Positions 46,321 through 59,500 of a stretch of DNA of 64,000 nucleotides are shown here, in pieces (the stretch's first letter is position 1; the number at the start of each line of letters is the position of its first letter). Under the pieces are notes generated by a model. It saw only the letters and a list, made by a program, of their open reading frames with translations, searched no databases and was not told the origin of the DNA. The position numbers and the translations under genes were made by a program. Source of the DNA: Posidonia oceanica (lineage: Eukaryota; Streptophyta; Magnoliopsida; Alismatales; Posidoniaceae); the NCBI GenBank assembly GCA_037176725.1, contig JAZBRS010000060.1, forward strand, positions 56,634,001 to 56,698,000, in the 5' to 3' direction.

Positions 46321-49065
46321 ACAGCTTTGCAGGAGTTGCTGGACAAGGGATTCATCAGGCCAAGTGTGTCTCCGTGGGGAGCGCCTGTCTTGTTCGTCCG
46401 TAAGAAGGATGGTTCACTCCGGTTGTGTATAGACTATCGGATGTTGAATCAACTTACAGTGAAGAACAAGTATCCCTTGCCCCATGTGGAAGATCTGTTT
46501 GACCAGTTGCAGTCTGCCTCCGTCTTCTTGAAGATTGATCTGAGATCAAGATATCATCAGTTGAGGATCCATGATTCAGACATTCAAAAGACTGCCTTCT
46601 GGAAGCGGTACGATCACTTTGAGTTTGTGGTTATGCCCTTTGGCTTGACCAACGCCCCTGCCGCATTCATGGAATTGATGAACCGGATCTTCAGGCCTTT
46701 CTTGGACCAGTTTGTGGTGGTCTTTGTAAACGACATTTTGGTCTACTCCTCAGATGAGGTAGCTCATGCCCAACATCTGAGGGCGGTGCTGGATGTTCTG
46801 AGGCAACACCAGCTGTACGCCAAGTTCTCCAAGTGTGAGTTCTGGTTGAGGGAGGTTATGTTCCTTGGCCACCTTATCTCTGGAGACGGCGTCAGAGTTG
46901 ATCCTGCCAAGGTTGAGGCGGTCAGCAATTGGCAGAGACCCAGGAGTGTGTCTAAGATTAGAAGTTTCCTAAGGTTGGCAGGTTACTACAGGAGGTTTAT
47001 CAGGGATTTCTCTTCCATTGCTTCATCCCAGACAGCTCTCACCAAGCAAGGGGTTCCATTCATTTGGGACCAAGGTTGTGAGGCGAGTTTCAATGAGTTG
47101 AAGGCTCGTCTGACTTCTGCTCCTGTTCTGACCATGCCTTCTGGTGGTGGTGGCTTCATTGTGTTTAGTGATGCTAGTGGTGTTGGGTTGGGTAGTGTTC
47201 TGATGCAGCGTGGCAATGTTGTGGCTTATGCCTCTCATCAGTTGAAAGACCACGAGAAGAACTACCCTACCCATGATCTTGAGATGGCTGCCGTGGTGTT
47301 CGCGCTGAAGCTTTGGCGACACTACCTGTATGGGGAGCAGTTTGAGGTCTACACGGATCACAACAGTCTGAAGTATATCTTTACTCAGAAGGACCTCAAC
47401 ATGCGGCAACGGAGGTGGGTGGAGTATCTCAAGGACTATGATTTCAGTTTGTCCTACCACCCTGGGAAGGCCAACGTGGTCGCTGATGCTCTGAGTCGGC
47501 GTACGCACGTTATGGCTAGCCTGATGGTCAAGGAGTGGACCATGTTGGAGGATCTGGCTGACTGTGGACTCAAGAGACTACATCGGGGAGTAGGCGGTGC
47601 CTATATGGCGAGCTTGTCTGTTCATCCCAAGCTAGTGGAGTTCATTGTTGCTTGTCAGGAGACAAACCCTTTCTTTCAGGCGACTGTTGAGAAGTTGCGC
47701 GTTGGGGAAGTGCCGAACTTTTCTCTTGGCGTACATGGGGAGCTGAGGTTTGATCAGCGCTTGTTTGTGCCCCAGTACGAGGAGGCCAGGCGGAGGTTAC
47801 TGGATGAAGCTCATAGATCCAAGTATACCGTCCACCCAGAATCCACGAAGATGTATCGGGATCTGAAGCAGAATTTTTGGTGGCCTGGCATGAAGAGAGA
47901 AGTTGCTGACTATGTGGCAAGGTGTGTGACCTGCCAGCTAGTCAAGGCAGAGCACCAGAGACCTAGAGGAACTCTACAGCCTTTGAGTGTACCGGAATGG
48001 AAATGGGAGCACATCTCTATGGATTTTGTGATTGGGTTGCCACGTTCTCCGACGAAGAACGACACCGTGTGGGTGATCGTTTATCGGCTAACCAAGTTAG
48101 CTCATTTTCTTGCTATCCGAGTGAATCTTCCTTTACGGTGGTTGGGAGAACTGTACGTATCGGAGATCGTTCGGCTGCATGGTGTTCTTGTATCCATTGT
48201 GTCTGATAGAGACACGCGGTTTACCTCAAGGTTCTGGAGGACTCTATAGGAGGCTTTTGGCACGATACTCAATTTCAGTACAGCTTTCCACCCTCAGTCG
48301 GATGGTCAGACAGAGAGGACTATCCAGACTCTGGAAGATATGTTGAGAGCTTGTGCCCTGGATTTGCAAGGAAGTTGGGAGGACCACCTGCTGTTGGTTG
48401 AGTTTGCTTATAACAATAATTACCACTCTAGCATCGGGATGGCACCATACGAGGCTCTGTCTGGTAGGCCCTGCAGATCCCCGGTTTGCTGGAGCGAGGT
48501 AGGTGAGCGGCAACTTCTTGGTCTGGAGTTTGTGCAGCAGTATGCGGACAAGGTGGACTTGATCCGCAGAAGGCTTCTGACTGCACAGAGTCGGCAGAAG
48601 AGTTATGCTGACCGGAGGCGAAGACCATTGGAGTTTCTGGTGGGAGACTTTGTGTTCTTGAAAGTTTCACCGACCAAGGGCGTGAAGAGGTTTGGCAAGC
48701 GTGGGAAGCTGAGTCCCCGCTATATTGGCTCGTACCAGATCACGCAGAGGGTTGGTGAAGTTGCCTATAGGTTGGCCCTACCACCAGAACTGTCGGTAGT
48801 GCACAGCGTGTTCCACGTCTCCATGCTGAGGAAGTGTCTGGCTGATGTTTCACAGGTGATCCCTGTTCAGCCAGAAGTGCTCCAGGAAGATCTCTCATAT
48901 GTTGAGGAGACTGTCCAGATTGTTGATAATAGAGAACAAGTGTTGTGGAATAAGGTGATTCCACTGGTTCTTGTGAGATGGCAGCATCATGGAGCAGAAG
49001 AGACCACTTGGGAGCGCGAGGATGGCATCCTTGCTCGATACCTGCATCTTTTCGCCTACCAATGA
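46321..49065 (+). pseudogene. pol: Element D pol: RT, RNase H, integrase, chromodomain
   Basis: It begins mid-RT at [42 protein letters not shown] and [12 protein letters not shown]; the catalytic box reads FVND with AAC at 46729-46731 in place of the first Asp. RNase H (about 47140-47510) keeps SDAS, E, TDH and ADALSR. Integrase (about 47790-48600): H-x-H region, [18 protein letters not shown] and GQTERT. The C-terminus (about 48890-49050) has the chromodomain words VLVRWQHH and ETTWERE, thought to direct integration to marked chromatin. One in-frame TAG at 48247-48249 splits the integrase. The protease is missing. Confidence 0.9.
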
Positions 49066-49102
49066 TTTCGGGGGCGAAATCCTTTTTTTTAGGTGTTTAT
49101 GA

Positions 49103-52100
49103 TGTAACACCCGGGAATTCATTTCCTTGTAAATATGCTTATTTAATGAATTCCTTGGCTTTGGTCGGGTGTTAGTGGCCTTGTGGGCCCCACTTGAGTA
49201 TTGTGGGCCCCATCTGTGGTTTGTGTGGGTCTGCACCTGTATTGTTGTAGTGGACTCCCACTTGTGGTGGCTGGTGGGACAGATTGTGGTCTGGTCCCTG
49301 TGTGTTTCTCTCTCTTTCTCTCCCTTCCTCTCTCTTTCTCTCTCTCCCTCTCCCTCCTTCCCTCTCTCTCTCCTTCCCACCCCTCCCTCACGTGCCTCTC
49401 CCCCTCCCTTTCCCACGCGCGTCTCCCCTCCTCCCTCACGTGCGGATCCATCTCTCCCCCTCACCCTCGTGCGCCCTTCCTCCTCCTCCTCCCCATGCGG
49501 TGCCCTAGCCGGGCAGCCCTCTCCTCCTCTCCCCTCTCCCCTCTCCCCACCGATCTCTCCTCTTCCCCCATCTCCCGTCCTCCTTCCTCCTCCTCTTCCT
49601 TTCCGCTGGTGGTTGGCGGCTGTAGTGGTGGCCGGCGTGCGGTGGCAGCCGGTGGTGCGGCGAGCGAGCTCCGGTCGGCTTCCCGGTGGAGCGGTGTGCT
49701 CGGTTCGCGTGTGGATAGCCGGTGGACGGAGGTTGTCCCTCTGTCCCAAGGTACACGCCTCGCCCTAGGAGCCTTTATATTGTAGAATTTGCCTTGCATG
49801 CTTCCCTTGCCATGATTTGTATTTTATGTTTAAGTTTGGCTATTTTTAGGGTTTATATGCATTTAGGCGAATTTAATTGGCTTCAGTAGGTTTTTGAGTT
49901 GAATGTGGTTTTTCGCCATTTGATGAGGGTGAATGCTCTCAAATGGCTTGAATATGGTTTTATTGTGTGCCTTGCCATGTTTATATGCTATGGTAGAGGT
50001 TTGGTAATTTTTAGAGATTTATTGTGGTTTTTGGCCGAATTATGGCCCAGATGACTTAAATGCTTGATATGTGGTTTCCCGATGATTTTCGGTGTTTTGG
50101 GCCTCGGATCGAGGCGATTGAGATATATTTGTGTTGCTCGAGCTGAGACGCTCGTTTGCATGTGTTGCGCGGATTTGATATGGTTTTGGGGTTTTTATGG
50201 AATTCGACTTGAATATTGGTTTTCCGATGTTTTCTTGTGTTGCGTGCCTCGAGATGCCATATTGAGTATATGATTGCATTCCTTGTTTTATTCCGGAGAT
50301 TTCGGTATATGGCACGCTAGTTTTAGAGTTTGATTCGAGCGTTTGGGGTTTTAAGTCGGGTTTTAAAGTTGGCTGCCCTGTCCTGGTTCGGCACGTCCTT
50401 TTTGGTCGATCTGCCGATTTCTGGGGCAAATCGGTACACCAGTGTGATATCGGTGTCCCGTTTTGCCGTCAGATTTAGGCCAGGACCTGATTTCAGTCGA
50501 CCGATATTTATCAGTCTGCCGTTTTCAGGGTTCGATCGGTCGACCGATGGATTCAGTTCCACCGAAGTAGGGATTTTCGGTAAGACTGATGTGATATCGG
50601 TCTGTCGATTAATGTGCGGACCGGTCGACCGGTGGATTTGGTTCCACCGAAATAGGGATTTTCGGTATATCGGTTGGAGTACCGGTCTGCCGATTTTGGT
50701 CTGGGATGCTCTCCCGGGCTTGTTTTCCAATGTGGTTTCCTCGGTTAGCTTTGGGGCTTATTGTGCTTTAGCCCATGATATTTGATAAATGTTTTCAAAG
50801 AGATTTTGAGGAAAAATATAAATGGTTTGCAAACGATTTTGCCGTGGTTTTCCGTGGCCGAAAACCTGGGAGTTGTGTTGGCTAGACCCGGGAATGCGAC
50901 GGCGTTCCTGGTGTGTCTCACACTTCGCCTGGGTTGAGGTTTGGGGGTCGGGGTGCCGGCCGTACTTAGCGATATCGTAGTAGCGGACTCGGGAGGTATG
51001 ATACTCCTACGTAGCTGGGCGTGATACCCTAGTTGTTACGGGCACCGGGACTCGCCTGGTTTTGGGTGCCGGCTGAGCCTAGGGGTTGGAGCCTCTTGTG
51101 GTTCGAGGCACCAGTGCCGGCTGAGCCTAGGGGTTGGAGCCTCTAGTGGTTCAGAGTACTGAGTTGAGGTCGCCGTATATTAGGCGTGTCCTATGGTTTG
51201 TCTTGAGTGAGGACAGCTTGCCCAGTTAGGGTGAGTAGCTTCCCTAGTGAGGGATTGCTTTTGAGGTGTCTCTAGTGACGAGATACCGGGACGGACACGC
51301 TCCTCCACAGGGCAGGTGTTCGTGGCAGTGCAGTGAGCTGCAGAGGTGAGTCCCTGGCTACTGCTTGAGGCCAGATCAGTTGCTTGGCGCCAGGCAATAC
51401 GATCAGTTGTGGTTTTGTGCCCGTAGGGCTGTGTTTTGTTGTTGCTAGCCGTATTAGGCCTTGAGTTTTGCCCGAGTTTGGGTTTTGCGAGCTTTGCGGC
51501 TGTTTGGGCCAGTTGCTTTCCGCCTGTGTATGGCGTGAGTTTGTAGTTGTGTTTTGGGCCGTATTAGGCCAGATGTTTTCCCGCCTAGTTGTGGCGTGTG
51601 GTTTTGGTTTGAGCTTGGGCCGGTGGGCCGTGATATTGATTGTGATTTAGTTTTGCAAGGTATTTCCGCCTTGTCTTGGTCGGTGGGCCGAGTGTTTTCC
51701 CAGCCTGAGGGGTTGGAGGGTTTTGTCGTGGTTTTGAGGTTTTGGGCCGGTGGGCCGTGGCTTTGTGATTTATATTTCTGAAATGCCTGTCTTCCCTGGT
51801 TTTAGCTTGTGGGCTTTGGGGAGGGTGTTTTATTGATTATATTGCTTGTTGTGGACCCAGAGTTTTGGGATTTTACCGGTTGTACCGTATTTGAGGCTTT
51901 CTACCGGTTTCTCGCTGGTTTTTGCGAGGTGTGTGCTGAGTGACAATTTCTAGGTCACTCACGTGTGCTTGTTTGGTTTTCAGGTGCAGATGATTAGCTG
52001 TTTTGGAGTATACTGCATATAGTGGGAGTCACGTAACTGTCCACTACAGGTTCCTGGCATTGATATTGTTGTTAGCCCAGTGTTTTAATGTAAATGTTGT

Positions 52101-52164
52101 ATTTAATTAAAGTTTTAAATTTACTGGGCTGTAGGTTTTGTTGGTAGCGACTTGGGTCGTTACA
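49103..52164 (+). repeat. 3' LTR of element D
   Basis: TGTAACACCC to CGTTACA, 3062 bp. Compared with the 5' LTR it has a 48-bp tandem duplication (51066-51161) and lacks 14 bases. A purine/T-rich tract (GGGGGCGAAATCC, then T8) lies just before it at about 49069-49090 and is the probable polypurine region. Confidence 0.9.
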
Positions 52165-52169
52165 GCTGG
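52165..52169. repeat. Right target-site duplication of element D
   Basis: GCTGG, identical to 42208-42212. Confidence 0.9.
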
Positions 52170-52239
52170 CCCTTCCTCTTCTGAGCCTGCAAGCGCCGAG
52201 GATGCTGGAACCTCGGGGGCTTACCTCAATCTTCTTTGA
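52170..52239 (+). pseudogene. gag: Element B gag, part 3 of 3
   Basis: The last 23 codons and TGA stop of element B gag, in frame with part 2 when D and one GCTGG are set aside. They end AGTSGAYLNLL; the B' gag ends similarly (AGTSRIYS). The three parts together give exactly 730 codons without a frameshift. Confidence 0.75.
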
Positions 52240-52695
52240 ATCCTACTCTGCCCCGGTGGGTCCTTCCGATCCCATCGGCGCAATCCCCTCTTCCTATGTC
52301 TCCCTATTTGCCTGGGGGACGCTCGGAAGCGCAACGGTAGAATCGACAGCAAGCCCAGTCGCAGTACCATCCAGGTTAGCCTTTCCTTCAGCAGATCCTG
52401 CAGCTCCAGTGCTCCCCGCACTGCCATCAGCAGATCCAGCAGCCCCAGTGCTCCCCGCACTGCCAACAGTGGATCTCGCCGACAGGATCAGTAGCGTAGG
52501 GCAGACCCAGCACCTCCCTTCCGAGGTCGTTGATAGGTAAGTCCCTCTTACTTCTCTTCTCTTTCCTGCACTGTCTTTTCTTTTCATTTTTGTTTTGTTT
52601 TTTTTCATTTTTCTTGCCATGTCAGAAAATCATAAAAAGCATAAAACAGCAAAAACCCTAAAAAACTTGCATTTTTTCCTACATACATTCATCAT

Positions 52696-55005
52696 CTGGG
52701 CTGGTAGCCCTAACTATCCGGCGATAGGTCCGTTAACTGTCATCACTGGACTGGCAGCCCTAACTGCTCGGCGATAAGTCCGTTAACTTATCATTCGGGC
52801 TGATATCCTTAACTGTTCGGCGATAAGTCCGTCAACTTATCACCTACACATATCAATCACTTTGCATGCATATCCATCCATCCTGCACATATCTGCCATC
52901 ATGCATTGTCATTTATTGCATGTACATATCATTTCTCGCATCCTATAAAGCATAAAGCCAAAAAAATTAAAAACAAAAACAGCAAAAATATTTTCTTCGC
53001 CTTTCTGCTGGTTTTCCCTTTTATGCTTTCCTAAACCAAAATCATAAAAATACAAAACCAATGCAAAACCCAAAAACATGTTTGTCCTTTTCCCTACTAA
53101 AATATACAAAACCCACAAACATTTGTATAATCAGAAACCGGCTTTGGACAAACAAGCAGCGCCTAAAGGATGTCAAGCAATGACAGTCTTAGGCAGGTCT
53201 CACCTGAGCGGCGCCATCTCTTGTATGTGGCTACAAAGTCAGACTGGAGCAGAACAGAGCGACTCGTTGAGCTTGAAAACTCCCAAAGCGAGATCCACCT
53301 TAACCAGAGAGTCCACCAGACATGGATAGGACCAAAGCAGAGCAGAGCATAGCCAGAGGCTACTGACACATTGCTGAGGTTGAGGGTGTACGCCAATCAG
53401 CCGAACTCTCAATGCCTCATCCGGGACTGCTACCCCACGAAGGCGAAGTCATGCATATCCAAAACAATAGAGGTCATGTGAGCAAAAGAAATGACAACAT
53501 GATATGCATGCTGGGCACAAAAGAAAAAATGCAGAAAGAAGTTGAAGAAAGAAGGCGCTCATGAGAGGAGTGACTCGGACGAGTGTCAAAGCCACCATTG
53601 CTATCAGCTTCAAGTGCCACATTGGCAACTGCACGAGATGCACTATCAAGAGGACCTGGCCCCACCCTCCAAGCGCAGCAGCACGCTCCAATCTCCTCTG
53701 CAGACATCTCTACTTCCTTGGCAGGCTAGATGCAACTCCAGTCACTCATGAGGGGAAAAGAAAGATCTATTCTGTGAGTGTCAAAAGCGGTAACTGGTCC
53801 CCGAAGAATTGAGACGGAGGCTAAGAAGCTGCATCCAACGCTTCTGCTACCCTGTAGCCAAAGGCTATACTCTGCAAAGCCAAGGCCTCATCCCAAGCCA
53901 AGAGTGAGAAAGAGAGCCACCGACCACAACTCAGCATGGCATCGCTCGAGGATTGAGTCCCCTGAGTCAAGAATTGCAAAAGCACCCTCTTGGTAGCTGC
54001 TTTGAGTCCAATGCCACCAAAACATGCATGCTGTAATATATTTTTTTACCTTCTTCCTTACTCCCTGTTTTCGAAAATCGGAGCCGAGGAAGAGCATTTT
54101 TGCCTGCCTCGCTCAGAGGCTCCGCGCTTTTCAAATTTTGCCGCCCACCGCGTGGGTAGGTCAGTGATGACCGGCATGTACCTCGTTTGTCACCCCGTGA
54201 CGCCATGAAGCATGCCCGCACTGAGACCATTGCACGCCTATCACGATGGGTCCCTGTTTCCTTTCTGCATCCAGGCTGGCAGCCCTAACTGCTCGACGAT
54301 GGGTCCGTCAACCTATCATTTTATTGTGCCATCATTTTTGCATTCGGGCTGGCAGTCCTAACTGCTCGGCGATGGGTCCGTTAACCTATCGCTCTGCATT
54401 CCTCTGCATCGGGCTGGTAGCCCTAACTGCTTGGTTGATGCCCGTTAAAATGTCATCCCGCATATCCGCGTTGCATTCGGGCTGATATCCCCAACTATTC
54501 GGCGATAAGTCCGTTAACTTATCACCCTGCATTTGCATTCCATTGCATCCCCCACCGTCATTGCACTTTGCACGGTGTGCCCTTCCATCCATTTCACTGC
54601 ATTCGAGCTGGTAGCCCTAACTACTCGGCTGACAAACCCGTTAGTGTTGTCTCCGCCTTGCATTTTGATGCCAAGGGCGCTTCGACTGTCCCCTGGTATC
54701 GTTCACCGATACCAGGGGCATCTTTATTTAGCTACCCCATGGTATCCCATCTCCATCTGCATTTAGGCTGACATCCCCAACTGTTACGGGAGTGTCTACG
54801 GACCTCTTCCACACCTTCGGGTATGGTATTCCCGTTGCATTCGTGGTTACAAGCTGTCCCACTTGTAATCACCCCTCATGCCTGACAGACTCGTTGGCCT
54901 GTCACCATCCGTGGGCTGAAAGCCCCAACTATCCGGTGATGAGTCCGTTAACTCCTCGCGGGCTGATAGCCCTAACTATCCGGCGATAGATCCGTTAACC
55001 TATCA
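52696..55005 (+). repeat. Dispersed ~46-bp double-hairpin repeat
   Basis: Copies at about 52698-52742, 52747-52791, 52797-52840, 54269-54318, 54342-54391, 54409-54456, 54478-54524, 54604-54650, 54911-54957 and 54958-55004. Each has GGGCTGGTAGCCC (stem GGGCT/AGCCC), a spacer, then a second stem around the loop CCGTTA. The second stem is GATAAGT/ACTTATC in some copies and GATGGGT/ACCTATC, GATGAGT/ACTCCTC or GACAA/TTGTC in others. Confidence 0.75.
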
Positions 55006-56089
55006 CCCATTTCATCTTAGTATAATAGTATTTTGTTTCATGGCATTAGCATTTCATCATCCCGTGGACATCACGTGACCAGGATCGTTTTCCCGATTGC
55101 GTGTGCCCCGCATTCCACTATTTGTACACTGCATTTCACAGCATTCGCATTGCATAGCATCATGTAGCTTCTTTGTATCTCCTTGTAGAGTCAGTCCTAG
55201 TATTGCATCTCATCATTACACGGACATTGCGTGCTTAGGATCCGGACCCCTGGTTTGCGTATTGCTTAAGGTAACATCCTCGGCACCCGCAAGACTTTCG
55301 CAGCTTGCCGGCCTTGGATGGCACCCGCAGTAACGTGCAGCCTTGGGATCGCTTTCTCGGTTCCGCGTGCCCGGCGTTCTGCTGCATACCCTGCATCCCA
55401 CTGCATAACATCTCATGCATTGCACCCTTATTGCGCTGCCGCTCCTCTGTGGTCCTTACACCAACTCCCGCATTCCGCTTTCCCGGGTCTTTTCGTACCC
55501 ATCGCTGCATGCACATCCCCTGCTTTACTTTTAGCATGTTTACTTTCTGCTGTATCCCATGCACTTGCATTGCCATTCGTCTACAGCTGAGCTTTGCGAA
55601 TGGCACCCCCATTGCTCGGCCTACTTGCATTGGCCAACGACAGCATTGCATTGCATTTCCACTTTTTCCGCGTGCATGCACCATCCCGCTTTCCCCCAGA
55701 GGAGCACAGCGCAATAAGCATTAGCATAAGCATACCATTTGCATCAGCACAACATTCTATTGTTTGCATTCATCTACATTTGCATTCACCTTCTTGCATT
55801 GCTTAGGACATCCTTTGCATTGCATTGCCCCTTCGTCCTCTTCTGCCTGTCTGCTGCCTCGCCTGGAGGCAAGCATTTTCCCCTTCTCGCGGCCTCGCGA
55901 GCTCCTGCTTGTTTCACTTGTCCCGAACGGACAAGGACCCTTGTCTCTCCCGGACTAGCAGCCAACTTGCCCAAGCGGCAAGCGCGTTAGCCCTCCCGGA
56001 GTAGCTTTTTGCACAAGCTTGGACAAGCAGCCAACTTACTGCATTGCACCGTAGAACCCCCTGCTTCTTCTCGCATGCATCACTCTACA

Positions 56090-56440
56090 CTGCCCCAGCA
56101 TTAGCACTGGCACGCACAGCACTCAAGCACTAGCACTCTTAAGCATTAGCATTCAAGCATTAGCACTCTCAAGCATGGCAGGCACTCAAGCATTAGCACT
56201 CACAAGCATAGCAAGCACCATGCATCAACATCAGCATCGGCATTAGTGCCAACACTCACCATGCATCAGCATAGCATCTCCCCATGCACAGCACCCACAC
56301 GTGCACTAGTTTATACTAGTTCAATGTCGGCATTCGCATCGCATACCAGTTCTGCATTAGCATCTGCACTAACATAACATCTGCACTAACTTCTGCATTA
56401 GCATGCATCGCATTGCATTAGCATCCTGCATCTGCATATG
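56090..56440 (+). repeat. AGCATTAGCACTC-rich simple sequence
   Basis: Irregular repeats of AGCATTAGCA and CACTCAAGC words. The same style is seen at the left edge (about 60-180) in the matching position before a Tat 3' LTR. Confidence 0.6.
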
Positions 56441-56581
56441 CATTGTGGCATCGAGTCATGATTTCCGGTGCATCCGTCGGATAAGTGACTCACGCCTATA
56501 GCAATTTGCGCACCTGCCGGCGTCAGGTAGGGTGTCTTGTCTACCCTGAGCAGCGGTCTCGCTAAGCTTGACCTCGCTCAT

Positions 56582-56592
56582 GGAGGGGCATC
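56582..56592 (+). promoter_or_regulatory. Polypurine tract of element B
   Basis: GGAGGGGCATC directly before the 3' LTR start at 56593. Confidence 0.8.
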
Positions 56593-59500
56593 TGTAGACA
56601 CCCCATTCTGACAGCCCGGAAGTTGGCAATTTCTCCTGCAGGCTTGTTTGGACTCTGGAATGGCACTCCTTTTCAACCTAACCCATTTCTACTCCAAAAC
56701 CAAGACTAAAACCCTTGCCTAAACCCCAAGCCTTAACCCAAGCCTTTTTGCACCTTTTTCAAACCCTTTTAGCCCAAGCCCAAGCCCGTTTGCAGCCTTT
56801 TGCCAACTGAGTGTGTTGTATGCTGGAATAGGCAGCGTCCATCGTTGGACGCGCCCTGTGCTTGCGTCCAACGTTGGACGCCTTCTGCTCCAGTGTCCAA
56901 TGGTTCGGTTGCAGCAGTGGCTGCTCTGCCTCCTTCAGCTCACCTCCCGTCCACTTCACCGCCTCCCCGCACTTACTACCTGTCCCTTCTTGCACTCCAT
57001 GCCATCCACTACCTTCCAAGGCTGAGTAACTACCCTTGCAACCCATCATTTCCACCTCAGCCCGATTCCCGCTCTCCCTTGCCCTCACTGCCACCTGCCG
57101 CCTCTGTCAGCCACCCCAGCAGCTTCGTCGCCGCCCTCTGGCATGCTTACGCCCCTTCCTGCCATCCTCGTGCCTCCCCCTCACCCAGAACCTCTGCCAA
57201 TCGCCTGCAATTCCCGCCCAAGCCACTGCAATTCGGTAGCAAAACCCAAGCACCCATTCAGCAAAACCAGCCCAAGCACCCTTCTTTGGGAGAACACACA
57301 GACCGGCACACCCACTCCCTTTGCAATTCTCGAACTCCAGAGCAAAGACGAAGTATCCACCCTCCTCTCGGAACCTTCGCCGCCCTCTCCCGTGCCTTCA
57401 GCTAGCCGCAAGACCTCGCTGGAGTCAGCTCTGCCACCACTTCCACAGCACTGGTGAAGGAGGTCGACACGCTGTTCCAAGACGCAACCAAGTAGGTTCT
57501 CTATCCCCGTAGCTCATGCATGCTAGGTTGAGTGTTTCCCCATGCTTTCCATGCATCTTAGCACAGCACACACCCCTCCATTGCTCGGTTTTCCGGCGAT
57601 GAGGAGGAGGAGGTGGGTGGAGCATTCCACCTGCCTATTCTTGGCACCAAGCATACCACCATGCTTGTTGTCAATCACTCTTGCTTATTAGCAAGTTTTC
57701 ATTGAGTTTTGGATCGTTTTAGTGGCCTCGCTTGACTGAAACAATCTTCAGTGTGTTGGACGCACCAGCTAGCATGTCCAACGTTGGACGCGGCAGTGGC
57801 CAGCGTCCAACACCCTGTTTTCCTTTGCTCTTGTTCTAATGCTTTCCATGCTTTACTGTTGGTTTGTTTCTGTGAGTTTGTGTTGCATGCCTCCTTTACA
57901 AGCTTTCAGATGCTATGCCATGCCTGTATCCATGCTTTGATCCTAGTTTAGATTATTTTTGCATGCTCTAGGTCTGCTTGCTTCCTGCCTGCATTGGATG
58001 CCTGGGTGAGCCGCGTCCAATGTTGGACGCTGGTTCACCCAGCGTCCAACATGTCTGTTGGTCCTTTCTTGCTGCCATGCTTGCACCTTGCCTCTTTTTG
58101 ATGCTTATTCATGCTCCATGTATGCTTAGAGATGCCTGGCCCCTATGGCAACCATACTTAGGTTTGCTAAGGTCCTTTCAAGTTGCATGCATTCCTTTTG
58201 CAAGTTTAATCCTTTATTTCTATGCATGCATCCTTTTTATTTGTTCTCTTGGATTGTATGCTTGCTATGAATGTTTCTTCTTGCCCTGGCATGTCATCAG
58301 TATGTTTGCATGCATGTTAGTGGGGTTTAGAGCTAAGCTCCCCCTTAGTGCAGGTAAGTTTGCATTCTGCAGGCGTTGGACGCCAGAGGCTTCAGCGTCC
58401 AACGTTGGACGCTACTGTCGCCAGCGTCTAACGGCCCTGCTCCCTTGCCTTGTTTCCTTCAGCTTGCATGATGCTCTGATCTTCCTTGTTTACATGTTTC
58501 CTACGTTTACATGCATGCTTAGCTTTCTTTGCAATTATTCCATGGCTTCCTTAGTTCATATGCTTGTTTTTTGCAAGTTTCTTGTGTGTTTGTGCCTCCC
58601 AGGGCGTTGTACACTGCCGGTGCAGGCATCCAACATTAGACGCCGGTGCAGCTCGCGTCCAACGTTCTAGTTGTGCTTTAGGCCTAGCACATGCTGCAGA
58701 TGATAAGTTTTTGACTTTTTGTGTGATCCCATGCTTGTGTGCTCAGTCTGTGTCTATCCCCAGTAACCCTAATGCATGTTCCTATTTTCCATTTGTTATC
58801 TGTATGCTTTTTCCCCTTGTTTCCTTCTGGCCTGTGTTGGATGCCTATCTCTCTGGCGTCTAACGTTGGACGCCATGCCCACGGGCGTCCAACACCCTGC
58901 TGGCTTTGATCCTTGATCTTAGCTTGCCCCTTACTCTGATTCTGCTTCTGATCTTCTGTCATGTTAGCCCTACATGTCATGCACCCATTTAGTTGCATTT
59001 CTGCATCTGCATTGCATCCATATAGCTAGAATGCATTCTTTTCCAAAACTTGCATGTTGTCTGCCTCCAGCAGTTGTTGGATGCCAGCAGTGGCAGCATC
59101 CAACAATGGACGCCACTGATGCCAGCGTCCAACGCTTGTAGTTGGCTAGACTTGATTTTTAAAACGTTGATCTTGTTTTGTTCGCCGATTTCCGCGTTTT
59201 ATCGTTCCTAATACCTACTGCTACCCCCATGCATGCTGCCTAGCCCCTGTTTTGGTTTTGCACCTTGCTTTTGCATTGTTTTCCACGTCTTGCATCGTTT
59301 TCCACGCTTTCGCACCGTTTTCCGTGCCTGCTTTGGTTTATATATTGCATGTTGTTTGCATTACCTGGTTTTCCCCGTAGTTTTGTTTTATCGCTTGCAT
59401 CTGCATTAGGGCTATGATGCTTACTGCCTAGGAGTTCTCACGAACCAGGGTTCGCCCGGTTCGGAACACTAGCAGCGTTGCTGAGTACATAAATAGCACG

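Larger units (their letters stand above)
42213..52164 (+). mobile_element. Element D: Tekay/Del-type chromovirus, full length but defective
   Basis: 9952 bp, with LTRs at 42213-45267 and 49103-52164, an initiator-Met PBS, gag, pol ending in a chromodomain, and a perfect five-base TSD. The first ~117 bases of the two LTRs differ at 4 sites, and later stretches differ less, so this is probably the youngest insertion here. A deletion joins the end of gag to the RT, and the RT active site is changed, so it cannot be autonomous. Confidence 0.92.
52240..56592 (+). other. 3' noncoding region of element B in place of pol
   Basis: Just after gag, a short open stretch (52202-52540) with a duplicated Ala/Pro-rich block may be what is left of the protease-RT spacer. 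Beyond it I find no pol motif in any frame. About ten copies of a hairpin repeat lie between 52696 and 55005. The middle part (about 52880-54200) shows nothing recognisable. About 55690-56450 is full of GCATT/AGCATTAGC words, as at 60-180. The region ends in a polypurine tract. Confidence 0.65.

Noticed and set aside
52880..54230. Possible pol remnants in the element B 3' region
   Set aside because: No RT, RNase H or integrase motif could be found in any frame; the open frames are short and lack conserved words.
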